A DNA stretch of 64,000 bases from Enterococcus mundtii (GTDB lineage Bacteria > Bacillota > Bacilli > Lactobacillales > Enterococcaceae), in contig NZ_AP019810.1 of NCBI RefSeq assembly GCF_013394305.1, positions 2,172,001-2,236,000 of the forward strand, written 5' to 3'. Shown here in pieces: positions 53,841-62,900 of the stretch (positions within the stretch are counted from its first letter, which is position 1; each line of letters opens with the position of its first letter). Both the position numbers and the translations under genes were made by a program. Under the pieces are notes generated by a model. It ran no database searches, was not told where the DNA came from, and saw only the letters and a list, made by a program, of their open reading frames with translations.

Positions 53841-54071
53841 ATGATGAAAGAAGGAACAAAGTATAAAGGTTATCTGGTATTAGTATGTTCTATCGGTCTT
53901 TTAGCAGCATGCAGTTCAGAGACCAAAGATACAAGTGAATCAGATATGCCAAAAGTAAAAAGTGAACGAAAAATAACCGTGGATGGGAAAGAAGGAACAG
54001 AAAAAGTTTTAGATAATGGAATGGTTGTTCAAGAGTTTGAGGAAGAAGTCTCGGAAAAAGAAGAGGAATGA
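53841..54071 (+). CDS. Small acidic lipoprotein
   Basis: A 76-aa lipoprotein: basic start, hydrophobic stretch and lipobox (IGLLAAC-SSETKDTSES; Cys near 24), followed by a short charged domain (ERKITVDGKEGTEKVLDNGM) and a Glu-rich end. The start at 53841 is chosen for the AGAGG upstream; ATG 53844 is adjacent. It precedes the HlyD-type adaptor by 61 bases in the same orientation and is probably an outer partner of the efflux system, or a sensor/decoy for its substrate. Confidence 0.72.
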   Translation: MMKEGTKYKGYLVLVCSIGLLAACSSETKDTSESDMPKVKSERKITVDGKEGTEKVLDNGMVVQEFEEEVSEKEEE

Positions 54072-54132
54072 GCTTTGGATAGAATTATATAAGCGCTTTT
54101 CTAATGACTGATCTGAATGAAGGAGTAGGTAC

Positions 54133-55386
54133 ATGAAGCCTAAAAAAATAAAAAAATTCAACCGAAAATGGTATTATTTAGTAGCAGTCATCACTGTTTT
54201 ACTAGTAGTTGGTGCAATCAGTATAGTTGTTTCTAGTGGGAAAACAAAAGAAGAAAATGCAGGAACAAATATTGAAGCACGGTCTGTCAAATCCCTCATT
54301 GATGAGGTGAAAGCGGCGAATTTGATTTTAGCAGGAAAAGTCATGCCAAATAATAGCAACAAAATCAAAATTGATCCAGAACGAGGAACAGTGAAAGATA
54401 TTCTGGTAAATGAAGGCGATGTCGTAGAAAAAGGGCAACCTTTGTTTACATACCAAACGGATCAACAGAGAAAAGTTGTGGAAGCTGAAATGGACGTAGA
54501 AATCAAAGTGAGAGCAGTAGAACAAGCACGAGTGACTGCAAATCAAAAATGGACAGCACATAACCAAAAAGTAGCAGAGCTTGGAAAAGCAAGACAAGAT
54601 TATGCGAAGGAAAAATCCGAAGAGTTACAAAGTACGATCAAAGCATTAGAAGGAGAAATCACCAGTCTACATGCAGAAGCTATTGCTGGTGACAATGAAG
54701 TGAAGAATATAGAAACAGACTTGCGAAAAGCCCAACTACTTCACGAAAACGAAAAAGAACGGCTGAATGAAGACACAGTGACAGCCGATAACTCAGGAAG
54801 AATCAAATCATTGAATCGTGACTTAGTCAATCAATCAAAAGAACGTCAAAAAGAAGAAAACTTTATGGAGATCCTTGATGATTCGAACTTGTACGTGGAT
54901 GGCCAAGTCACTGAATTTGATCGTGAAAAAGTTGCTGTCGATCAGCGAGTAGAAATTATGGATCGTAAAGACCAAGAGAATACTTGGCAAGGAACCATTG
55001 TGCAGGTGGCAAATTTAACAAGTGATGCAAAACAAGACGATCAAAAAGAAGAGAATCCAAATTTATCTAAGTTTCCTTACAAAGTTAAGATTGATCCAAA
55101 AGAAGAAATGCCACTGATTGGTTCCAATGTGTATGTCAATGTTTTACCGAAAGATTTTGTGTCAGGAAAAGTAATCATCAACCAAAGATACCTCATGGAA
55201 AAAGATGGAAAATATTATGTATGGAAAGTAGAAAATGATCGGATCAAAGAGCATGAAGTCAAGGTAAATCCGATGGATAATGAACTCGCAGAAATAGTCG
55301 AAGGATTGACTGTTGAAGATCAACTTGCTTTGCCTCAAACAGGAATGGTCGAGGGAATGGAGGTTGGTGCAAGTGTTGACGCTTAA
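54133..55386 (+). CDS. HlyD/MacA-type membrane fusion (adaptor) protein
   Basis: A 417-aa adaptor with an N-terminal membrane helix (about 14-34, LVAVITVLLVVGAISIVV), a barrel-sandwich lipoyl domain in two halves (GTVKDILVNEGDVVEKGQPL near 91; TADNSGRIKSLN near 217) around a long coiled coil (about 115-210), a beta-barrel domain (VDGQVTEFDREKVAVDQRVE) and a C-terminal membrane-proximal domain. Works with the following ATPase and FtsX-type permease as a MacAB-like tripartite pump, in Gram-positives exporting peptides or protecting against envelope stress. RBS GAAGGAGTAGGTAC. Confidence 0.88.
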   Translation: MKPKKIKKFNRKWYYLVAVITVLLVVGAISIVVSSGKTKEENAGTNIEARSVKSLIDEVKAANLILAGKVMPNNSNKIKIDPERGTVKDILVNEGDVVEKGQPLFTYQTDQQRKVVEAEMDVEIKVRAVEQARVTANQKWTAHNQKVAELGKARQDYAKEKSEELQSTIKALEGEITSLHAEAIAGDNEVKNIETDLRKAQLLHENEKERLNEDTVTADNSGRIKSLNRDLVNQSKERQKEENFMEILDDSNLYVDGQVTEFDREKVAVDQRVEIMDRKDQENTWQGTIVQVANLTSDAKQDDQKEENPNLSKFPYKVKIDPKEEMPLIGSNVYVNVLPKDFVSGKVIINQRYLMEKDGKYYVWKVENDRIKEHEVKVNPMDNELAEIVEGLTVEDQLALPQTGMVEGMEVGASVDA

Positions 55387-56056
55387 CAACATTCAGAAGT
55401 CATATTGGCAAGGCGGGAAAGAACTAAAAGTCCTTAAAGATATCTCTTTGCAAATCAATGAAGGAGAACTGGTCGCAATCATGGGGCCATCGGGGTCAGG
55501 AAAGTCGACGTTGATGAATATCATTGGTTGTCTGGATACGGCTACATCAGGGGATTACATCGTTGAAGGAACGAATGTCAAAACGTTAGCGGACAATTCA
55601 TTAGCCGATTTTCGTAACGCAAAAATCGGCTTTGTTTTCCAGAATTTCAATCTCATGCCAAAATTAACTGTTTCGCAAAATGTGGAAATGCCATTAACGT
55701 ATAAAAAAGTCAATAAAAAAGAGCGGCGTAAGCGTGCCTTGGATATGTTGCAACTCGTAGGGTTAGAGGATCGAAGTGACTTCAAACCAATGGAATTATC
55801 AGGAGGACAAAAGCAACGTGTCGCAATTGCGAGAGCTTTAGTGACTAACCCTAGTTTTGTTTTAGGGGATGAGCCGACAGGGGCACTTGATACAAAAACC
55901 AGTAGCCAAATCATGGACCTTTTTAAGGAATTCCACCAAGCAGGAAAAACAATTATTCTAATTACCCATGAGCCAGAAATTGCAGCGTTATGTCAGCGCA
56001 CGATCACTTTACGAGATGGTCAAATAATCAGTGATGAACAAAATAAAGTGAGGTGA
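55373..56056 (+). CDS. MacB/LolD-type ABC transporter ATPase
   Basis: A 227-aa ABC ATPase of the MacB/LolD/SalX group. Walker A GPSGSGKST near 39-47, Q-loop VFQNFNLMP near 88, signature LSGGQKQRVAIARAL near 142, Walker B LGDEPTGALD near 163 and H-loop ITHEPEIA near 198. The GTG at 55373 has GGAGG 9 bases upstream and overlaps the adaptor stop by 14 bases; the TTG at 55376 is an alternative. Drives the FtsX-type permease 6 bases downstream. Confidence 0.92.
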   Translation: MLTLNNIQKSYWQGGKELKVLKDISLQINEGELVAIMGPSGSGKSTLMNIIGCLDTATSGDYIVEGTNVKTLADNSLADFRNAKIGFVFQNFNLMPKLTVSQNVEMPLTYKKVNKKERRKRALDMLQLVGLEDRSDFKPMELSGGQKQRVAIARALVTNPSFVLGDEPTGALDTKTSSQIMDLFKEFHQAGKTIILITHEPEIAALCQRTITLRDGQIISDEQNKVR

Positions 56057-56062
56057 TCAAGA

Positions 56063-57295
56063 ATGGAAGAAATCAGATTTGCCTTACAATCGATTTTTGC
56101 TCATAAGATGCGTTCAGTGTTGACTATGTTAGGTGTCATTATTGGGATTGCTGCCATTATTTCGATTTTCAGCATCATCGGTGGAAATACCGAAAAAATG
56201 AAACGAGAAATGATTGGTGGTAACAATAATACGATGAACATCCAATACGATAAAAAAAGTTCATTCCAAAGTGGAAACCTATTTGGGGGAGGCCTATCAG
56301 AAAAGGAAGAAAAAAAACCGTTATACCTTCCGTTTTTACGTGAAGATGTATTAAATAAAATTAATGAGATACCAGAGGTCTTAGCAAGTGGCTTGTCATA
56401 TCAAAAAGATGGGAAAATCTATAGGAAAGCAAAAGGGGCTGACGCCAAAGTTTCTGCTGTCACTTCTTCTGTTGAGGATTTGGAGCAATTAAACTTCATC
56501 AAAGGGGAAGGTTTTGCTTCTCAAGCCTTCAAGGAGCAACAACAAGCCATTTTTCTGGAAGATTCCTTGTATGACGAATTATTTCCCAATGAAGAAGGGA
56601 TCGGACAGTTTGTCGAAGTGAATGGCGTGCCATTCAAAGTTCAAGGGGTATTTCAGTTAGATCCCAATAGTAGTAATCTATTTAGCTTTGAGAAAAGAGC
56701 TTATGTTCCTTTACAGCAAGCACATAAACTATCTGATGAGTTAGATATTGTGCCACTTGTCACGATCCAAACAAATAATACCGATCAATTACAAGGCGCT
56801 GCAGAAAAAGCAGCAGAGATTCTTAATCAACAGATCCCACCATCCGATTATGAATATGGGGTAATGAATCTGAAAGACTTTGCCAGAGAATTGGAACGAA
56901 TGAACCAGTCAAGTTTTATTCTCTTGTCCGGTATAGCAAGTATCTCGTTATTAGTAGGGGGGATCGGTGTGATGAATATCATGTTAGTCTCTGTCACGGA
57001 AAGAACGAAAGAAATCGGGATAAAGAAAGCACTCGGCGCAAGAAGAAAAATTATTTTAAAACAATTTTTAGTAGAAGCGGTAGTCTTGACATTGATTGGT
57101 GGGATACTGGGGATACTTATAGGCTTACTAAGTGGCTATGTTATCACACAGTCGCTTGATTATCCTTATATTGTGTCTGTACTGTCTATTATCGTTAGCT
57201 TAGTTTTTTGTTCCCTAATGGGTGTGATATTTGGCTTATTACCAGCGATGAAAGCATCCAAATTAAACCCTATTGAGGCATTACGCTTTGAATAA
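56063..57295 (+). CDS. MacB-like FtsX-domain ABC permease
   Basis: A 410-aa permease with the MacB topology: N-terminal membrane helix (RSVLTMLGVIIGIAAIISIF), a large extracellular MacB-PCD domain (about 45-265), then three C-terminal helices with the FtsX motif (GGIGVMNIMLVSVTERTKEI, KKALGARRKIILKQFLVEAV). Forms the mechanotransmission part of the pump. RBS GAGGTGATCAAGA. The next genes, 12 bases on, encode its likely regulators. Confidence 0.92.
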   Translation: MEEIRFALQSIFAHKMRSVLTMLGVIIGIAAIISIFSIIGGNTEKMKREMIGGNNNTMNIQYDKKSSFQSGNLFGGGLSEKEEKKPLYLPFLREDVLNKINEIPEVLASGLSYQKDGKIYRKAKGADAKVSAVTSSVEDLEQLNFIKGEGFASQAFKEQQQAIFLEDSLYDELFPNEEGIGQFVEVNGVPFKVQGVFQLDPNSSNLFSFEKRAYVPLQQAHKLSDELDIVPLVTIQTNNTDQLQGAAEKAAEILNQQIPPSDYEYGVMNLKDFARELERMNQSSFILLSGIASISLLVGGIGVMNIMLVSVTERTKEIGIKKALGARRKIILKQFLVEAVVLTLIGGILGILIGLLSGYVITQSLDYPYIVSVLSIIVSLVFCSLMGVIFGLLPAMKASKLNPIEALRFE

Positions 57296-57307
57296 GGAGA
57301 GAGTGAT

Positions 57308-57964
57308 ATGGAAAGAATTTTAGTGGTTGAAGATGAATATATGATCAATCAAATCGTGACGGAATTTTTAAAAGAGCGTAAATATGAAGTTTATTCAGTA
57401 AGAAGTGGCGAACAGGCATTGGAAGTTTTTGCTGAAGAAACATTTGACTTGATCCTATTGGACATTATGTTGCCTGGGATAAGGGGGACGGATGTTTTAA
57501 AGAAAATTCGGGAAACGTCGGATGTGCCGATCATCATGCTGACTGCCTTGGATGATGAATATACGCAGTTGCTCAGTTTTTCTCATTTGATCAGTGACTA
57601 TGTCGTCAAACCTTTTTCTCCACTTATTTTGATCAAACGGATCGAAAATGTGTTTCGGATGAATCAAGGAAATCCCCACATCACTGTCGGGGAGTACGCC
57701 ATTGATCTTGATGGTGGTCTTGTAAAATACCAAGAGGAAGAAATCCATTTAACAAGAAAAGAGTATGATATTTTAGTGATTCTAATAAGAAACAAAGGGA
57801 AAATCATCACGCGAGAACAATTAGTACATCAAGTTTGGTCGTATGAATATCAGTTGGAAAATCGAATATTAGATAATCATCTAAAAAATATCCGAAAGAA
57901 AATGCCACTTTTATCCATAAAAACGATCAAAAATAGAGGCTACCAGCTTGAGGACACGCCATGA
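57308..57964 (+). CDS. OmpR-family response regulator
   Basis: A 218-aa response regulator. Receiver domain (1-118) with acidic pocket VVEDE (7-10), phospho-acceptor Asp near 52 in LILLDIMLPG, Thr in MLTALDD and Lys in YVVKPFSP. C-terminal winged helix (about 125-215): LTRKEYDILVILIRNKGKII, then RILDNHLKNIRKKM and KTIKNRGYQLE. Stop overlaps the kinase start by 4 bases. By position it should control the lipoprotein/HlyD/ABC genes. Confidence 0.93.
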   Translation: MERILVVEDEYMINQIVTEFLKERKYEVYSVRSGEQALEVFAEETFDLILLDIMLPGIRGTDVLKKIRETSDVPIIMLTALDDEYTQLLSFSHLISDYVVKPFSPLILIKRIENVFRMNQGNPHITVGEYAIDLDGGLVKYQEEEIHLTRKEYDILVILIRNKGKIITREQLVHQVWSYEYQLENRILDNHLKNIRKKMPLLSIKTIKNRGYQLEDTP

Positions 57965-59319
57965 GTATCATGCTGAAAAATTTTTTGTTTTCTGGGATCA
58001 TCATTTTTCTAGTTTCGATTCTTTCGTTGATTGTTTTATATTTCACGATGCCTATCTACTATGAACGAATGAAGCTGAACGAAATAAACAAGGAATTCAA
58101 TCAAGTGGCAAAGAGTATAGAGAACAAAGACTTAGCTACTATGCAAAAGGTGGTTGATCAATACTGGTTTGGAAGAGAACAAAGTCTTGATATCATGCTG
58201 ATTAATAACAATGGTATGATCCTTGGTCCCTTCTTTGACGAGAATCTTGACTATTCAGGACTAAGTTTTGTACCTGATGAAACGAACCTTTATCAAGAAA
58301 TTACTGACAAACAAGGTAACACTTATTATTTAGTTGGTATATACTCAATGCAACCAGTTGAAGAAGCAAGTAAAGTCTTACTTCATTTATATCCATTCAT
58401 CATCATCGTCTCACTAATCATTGGGGGCATCGGCGCTTACTACTATAGTATTTATTCGACAAAAAAAATCAAAGAGATATCCAAAGTAACAGAAAAAATG
58501 ATCGAATTAGATGCGGATATTCGTTGTGATGTCAAAGGTACGGATGAAATCTCACTTTTAGCGCAAGATATCAACCATCTATATGTTTCTTTGATCCAAA
58601 CAATTGAAGTGTTAGAGCTTGAAGTAGCTAAAACGAAAGAATTGGAACAAGCAAAGTCAGAGTTTATGCAAATCGCTTCTCATGAATTGAAAACACCTGT
58701 TGCTTCATTGATGGGGTTGATTGATGGCATGATCTATAATGTCGGAAAATTTAAAGACAGAGAGCGATATTTAGAAGTTTGCAAAAATATTTTGCAAGAA
58801 CAAACAGAAATGATCAATAATATCCTCTTTGCCTCAAGAAACAATTTGCCTTCAGATGATGTGGTCTATGAAGAAGTCTCAATCAAAGAAATGATCGAAC
58901 ATAAATTGACTTCTTTCCGGATACTTGCGGAAGCAGAACAGAAAAAACTAGTCGTTAATCTAAAAGGGGAGAAAATCATCGGTAATAAAAATGATATTGA
59001 TAAAATTTTAGATAATCTACTAAGTAATGCCTTCAAATATACGAAGCATGAGGGAGAAATCAGTCTGTTTTTTGATGGTAAACAATTAGTGATTGAAAAT
59101 GAAGTGAATCAGATACTTACGGAGGAGGAATTAAGTAAGATTTTCCAACCTTTTTATAGACCAGATTTTAGCAGAAGTCGAGATACTGGAGGTTCTGGTT
59201 TAGGATTGTTTATCGTACAACAACTTTTTGAAAAATATGGCTGGGAGTATTCATTCAAGTCAACTGCTAATTCCAGGATGTGCTTTTCTGTCATTTTTAG
59301 TGGAAGAAGCCTAAATTGA
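57961..59319 (+). CDS. Sensor histidine kinase
   Basis: A 452-aa membrane kinase. Two membrane helices (about 6-30 and 140-163) enclose an extracellular domain of about 110 residues (NKEFNQVAKSIENKDL to YYLVGIYSMQPV). HAMP-like linker (about 165-215), HisKA with ASHELKTPVASLMGLIDGM (His near 241), HATPase with N-box LDNLLSNAFKYTKHEGE and G-box GGSGLGLFIVQQLFEKYGW. Overlaps the regulator by ATGA. The domain is large for a peptide-sensing intramembrane kinase, so it may bind its ligand directly. Confidence 0.93.
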   Translation: MSIMLKNFLFSGIIIFLVSILSLIVLYFTMPIYYERMKLNEINKEFNQVAKSIENKDLATMQKVVDQYWFGREQSLDIMLINNNGMILGPFFDENLDYSGLSFVPDETNLYQEITDKQGNTYYLVGIYSMQPVEEASKVLLHLYPFIIIVSLIIGGIGAYYYSIYSTKKIKEISKVTEKMIELDADIRCDVKGTDEISLLAQDINHLYVSLIQTIEVLELEVAKTKELEQAKSEFMQIASHELKTPVASLMGLIDGMIYNVGKFKDRERYLEVCKNILQEQTEMINNILFASRNNLPSDDVVYEEVSIKEMIEHKLTSFRILAEAEQKKLVVNLKGEKIIGNKNDIDKILDNLLSNAFKYTKHEGEISLFFDGKQLVIENEVNQILTEEELSKIFQPFYRPDFSRSRDTGGSGLGLFIVQQLFEKYGWEYSFKSTANSRMCFSVIFSGRSLN

Positions 59320-59656
59320 TCGATGGTATTCCTAAAGGACAAACGGTCTGTCGCCACAAGATTTATTGGATATTTTTGTGATGGTAGCGAAGCTAATAGC
59401 CAAATTGCACAACTGCTATTTGCCAGGGACTTTGATTTTTTATTTTTACACACTCAACTGGAATGTACAAAACCACACTATACCATACCACTAAATAGTA
59501 AGAACAAAATGATCAAAAAACTCACAACGTACTAGAAACTCTTGTAGAAAATTTAGTCCCTGGTAAGTAGCAGTTGTGCAATCAGGTTGTGATAGATTGA
59601 AAGAAGTCAGGACTACGTTCGCGCAGTCCTGACTTCTTTTTGTATACTTTCTTATA
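59320..59656. other. Convergent intergenic region
   Basis: Contains a 70-codon ORF with no RBS that I do not accept, and the hairpin at 59601-59638. Otherwise nothing recognisable between the kinase and the minus-strand permease. Confidence 0.45.
59601..59638. terminator. Terminator between kinase and permease
   Basis: AAGAAGTCAGGACT (59601-59614) and AGTCCTGACTTCTT (59625-59638), perfect 14 bp; T tract mainly on the plus strand, short one on the minus strand. Confidence 0.82.
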
Positions 59657-61027
59657 CTATTCCTTGATTTTTCTTTCGCGTACAAAATAGTAACCCGCCA
59701 TATAGATCAAGAAAATCAAACCAATCATCAATGAGATCCTTGTTTCGGGATTGATGAACATAAAGACTAATACCACTGCCAAAAAGGCCAATGACAGGTA
59801 ATTGGTATATGGGGATAAGGGCATTTTAAATGGATGTTCAAGCATTTCTATCGGATGTTTTTTTCTGAATTTGATTTGACTGATCAAAATAACGATCCAA
59901 GGTACCATCCCTGGTAAGATACTGGAACTATAGACAAAAACAAATAAATCCTGTGATTGGGAGTAGACGAAGGGCAACAAATAATTCAAAATCAACCCAA
60001 TCAAAATACCAAATGAGATGGCTACTACTGGGTAAAATGGCACTCCATGACGTGTAAGTTTCAAAAACTTTTTAGACATTTTGCCGTTGATGGCTAATGT
60101 GTAGACCATGCGACTGGCGCTGAAAATACCGGAATTACAACCAGATAAAGCAGCAGTGATGACAACAAAATTGATCAAACCAGCAGCAAACGTGATCCCG
60201 ATTTTAGAAAAAGTTTGAACAAACGGTGATCCTAGTTCGCTCAATTGATTCCAAGGATAGATGCTGACAATGATGAAGATCGCCCCAATATAAAAAATCA
60301 AGATCCGCCCGATCGTTGATTGGACAGCGTCTACAATCGTTTTTTGGGGATCTTTCGCTTCACCTGCAGTCATCCCAATCAACTCGATTCCTTGGTAAGA
60401 GGCAACGACGATCGATAGAGCAAAAAAGAATCCTTTCACGCCACCAGTAAAGAAACCACCATTTTTCCATAAGTTTGAAATCCCGATTGCTTCTCCATGG
60501 TTACCGAATCCAAATAAAATGATGCCTAAACCGGCGATGATCATCAAAATAATTGTCACTACTTTAATAGTAGAAAACCAAAATTCTAATTCACCGAATG
60601 CTTTGACAGAAACAAGGTTGGCGAACATCAAGAAAAGGATCACAACGATTCCTGAAATGATCTGGGGCAAGTCTGGCCACCAATAGTTCATATATTCCCC
60701 TACAGCAATGACTTCACTGATACCGACCACGATAAACTGAAAAATATTGCTCCAAGCCGTCAAATAACCTGCGACGGGATGGATGTATTCACTTGCATAA
60801 TTAGCGAAAGAACCGGTAGAAGGATCTAAATACAACATCTCGCCCAATGCACGCATGATCAGGTACAAAAAGAAGCCTGCTACAGCATATGCAACCATTA
60901 CAGAAGGTCCTGTCCAACGGATGGTGGATGAAGCACCCATGAACAGACCGACACCGATCGTTCCTCCTAGCGCAATCATTTGAATATGACGTGCACTGAG
61001 ACTACGAGTTAATTTTTCTTCTTCCAT
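59657..61027 (-). CDS. Amino acid permease (APC superfamily)
   Basis: A 456-aa transporter with twelve predicted membrane helices. The N-terminal signature ARHIQMIALGGTIGVGLFMG (about 12-31), the helix 1 GTIG substrate loop, FWFSTIKVVTIILMI near 150 and SASRMVYTLAINGKM near 320 fit the GabP/ProY/AnsP branch of the APC superfamily. The substrate cannot be told from the sequence. Minus strand, AAAGGAG ahead of the ATG (61027). Monocistronic. Confidence 0.9.
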   Translation of the reverse strand: MEEEKLTRSLSARHIQMIALGGTIGVGLFMGASSTIRWTGPSVMVAYAVAGFFLYLIMRALGEMLYLDPSTGSFANYASEYIHPVAGYLTAWSNIFQFIVVGISEVIAVGEYMNYWWPDLPQIISGIVVILFLMFANLVSVKAFGELEFWFSTIKVVTIILMIIAGLGIILFGFGNHGEAIGISNLWKNGGFFTGGVKGFFFALSIVVASYQGIELIGMTAGEAKDPQKTIVDAVQSTIGRILIFYIGAIFIIVSIYPWNQLSELGSPFVQTFSKIGITFAAGLINFVVITAALSGCNSGIFSASRMVYTLAINGKMSKKFLKLTRHGVPFYPVVAISFGILIGLILNYLLPFVYSQSQDLFVFVYSSSILPGMVPWIVILISQIKFRKKHPIEMLEHPFKMPLSPYTNYLSLAFLAVVLVFMFINPETRISLMIGLIFLIYMAGYYFVRERKIKE

Positions 61028-61194
61028 ACAAAAACTCCTTTTTTAAGTTGAGTGATAAAGTAAAAAATAAGTTTATTCTATAACTAGCAAACAAAATAAC
61101 GACCATTACTTTATAGCTCTTGTTTGTGATTTTACAGAAAATTTTCAAAAATTGCGAGAAAAATCTAAAAAATCAAAAAAATTAGCTATAACAC

Positions 61195-61225
61195 TTGTAA
61201 ATGATTTTGATATTAGTTAAACTAA
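61195..61225 (+). promoter_or_regulatory. efaCBA promoter with DtxR/MntR-type operator
   Basis: TTGTAA (61195-61200) and TAAACT (61218-61223), 17-base spacer. The palindrome TTAGTT-A-AACTAA (61213-61225) overlaps the -10 and resembles manganese-dependent DtxR-family (EfaR/MntR) boxes. Repression in manganese-replete cells is expected. Confidence 0.75.
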
Positions 61226-61268
61226 GTTTGAATAAAAAGTTAGGTACACCGAAAAGGAGTGGTAAGAG

Positions 61269-62015
61269 GTGTCTAAAAATGAAATATCCGTTAAAGATTT
61301 GACGGTTGCTTATCAAGGAAAGACAGTATTAAATCATGTATCAACAGTTATCCAATCACAAAAATTTACAGGGATCATTGGACCGAATGGCGCTGGGAAA
61401 TCTACTTTTATGAAAGCTTTATTAGAATTAGTTCCTAAAATTTCCGGAGAAATCACTTTCGACGGTCGCTCCATAAAAACGATTCGCAAAAAAATTGCCT
61501 ATGTCGAACAGCGTAGTGAGCTGGATCTTTCTTTTCCGATCGATGTATTAGGGGTAGTTTTGTTAGGAACCTATCCATCCTTGCGCTTGGGGCAACGTCC
61601 TGGGAAAAAAGAAAAGGAACGAGCAAAACAAGCCTTAGCGAAAGTGGACATGACAGATTATGAAAATCGACAAATCAGTGAATTATCTGGAGGACAATTA
61701 CAGCGGATATTTATTGCTAGAGCCTTGGCTCAAGGCGCAGAATGGATTTTTTTAGATGAACCATTTGTTGGGATCGATGCGGTCAGTGAAAGAAAAATCT
61801 TTGCTATTTTGGATGAACTGAAAAATGAAGGGAAAACTATTGTGATCGTCCATCATGATCTGCACAAAGTCGAAGCCTATTTTGATGAAGTAATTTTATT
61901 GAATAAAGAATTGATTGCAGCTGGATCAGTTGACGAAGTATTTACTTCAGAAAATCTACAGTTGGCTTATGGGGAGATCATTGGGCAATTAGTTAAAGGG
62001 GTAATGGAAAAATGA
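61269..62015 (+). CDS. efaC: Manganese ABC transporter ATPase
   Basis: A 248-aa ABC ATPase of the metal (cluster 9) importers. Walker A GPNGAGKST near 37-45, signature LSGGQLQRIFIARAL near 138, Walker B FLDEPFVGID near 161, H-loop VHHDLHKV. GTG start at 61269 behind AAGGAGTGG. The set ATPase-permease-binding protein in this order is that of enterococcal efaCBA. ATGA overlap with the permease. Confidence 0.92.
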   Translation: MSKNEISVKDLTVAYQGKTVLNHVSTVIQSQKFTGIIGPNGAGKSTFMKALLELVPKISGEITFDGRSIKTIRKKIAYVEQRSELDLSFPIDVLGVVLLGTYPSLRLGQRPGKKEKERAKQALAKVDMTDYENRQISELSGGQLQRIFIARALAQGAEWIFLDEPFVGIDAVSERKIFAILDELKNEGKTIVIVHHDLHKVEAYFDEVILLNKELIAAGSVDEVFTSENLQLAYGEIIGQLVKGVMEK

Positions 62016-62869
62016 TTCAATCGTTTATTGAGGGGTTAATGGATTATCAATTTCTGCAATATGCATTGATTACATCTATGTTAGTTGGATTGGCTTCAGG
62101 GGTGATTGGCTCTTTTATTATTTTGAGAGGGATGTCTTTGATGGGGGATGCGATTTCTCACGCGGTACTGCCTGGAGTCGCGATTTCGTATATGTTTGGT
62201 TTTAGTTACATTCTAGGAGCCACTGCATTTGGGATGTTGACAGCTGGCATAATCGGATTTGTCACACAGCGTAGCCGTTTGAAAAATGATACAGCTATTG
62301 GGATCGTTTTTAGTTCGTTCTTTGCATTAGGTGTCATCTTGATTTCTTTTGCTCAAAGTGCAACTAATCTGTACCATATCTTATTTGGAAATGTTTTAGC
62401 AGTTAGAGAAAGTGATATGTTGATGACTGCCATAGTGAGTGGGATCGTCTTATTGTTTGTATTTATTTTTTATAAAGAACTGAAAATCACTTCTTTTGAT
62501 CCGATGATGGCAAAAGCTTATGGGTTGAATACGACACTTGTTCACTATTTGTTGATGTTCTTCTTAACACTGGTTGCCGTTGTGAGTTTACAGACAGTAG
62601 GAACGATTTTGGTCATCTCGATGTTGATCACACCAGCAGCAACTGCATACCTATTGACCGATCGATTGGCAAAAATGATTTTTATTTCGGCAACAGTCGG
62701 CGTGTTAAGTGCGATCATCGGTGTGTTTTATAGTTATAGTTATAATTGGCCTTCTGGGGCGACCATCGTGTTGACCAGTGCAGTATTCTTTACGTTGGCC
62801 TTTTTATTTTCACCGACTAAAGGGATTATTTTTTCAAGAAACAAAACGAAAAAAAATGCCGAGTCGTAA
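62012..62869 (+). CDS. efaB: Manganese ABC transporter permease
   Basis: A 285-aa integral membrane protein of the ABC-3 family with eight or nine helices. Seen: MVGLASGVIGSFIILRGMSL-type beginning (LVGLASGVIGSFIILRGMSL, about 23-42), MGDAISHAVLPGVAISYMFG near 43-62 and QTVGTILVISMLITPAATAY near 194. Overlaps efaC by 4 bases and is separated from efaA by 31. Confidence 0.92.
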   Translation: MIQSFIEGLMDYQFLQYALITSMLVGLASGVIGSFIILRGMSLMGDAISHAVLPGVAISYMFGFSYILGATAFGMLTAGIIGFVTQRSRLKNDTAIGIVFSSFFALGVILISFAQSATNLYHILFGNVLAVRESDMLMTAIVSGIVLLFVFIFYKELKITSFDPMMAKAYGLNTTLVHYLLMFFLTLVAVVSLQTVGTILVISMLITPAATAYLLTDRLAKMIFISATVGVLSAIIGVFYSYSYNWPSGATIVLTSAVFFTLAFLFSPTKGIIFSRNKTKKNAES

Positions 62870-62900
62870 AAAATCTAACGAATAGAAATGGAGTATGTAC

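Noticed and set aside
59323-59535. 70-codon ORF after the histidine kinase
   Set aside because: No RBS, and its codon use resembles intergenic DNA; lies just before a terminator hairpin.
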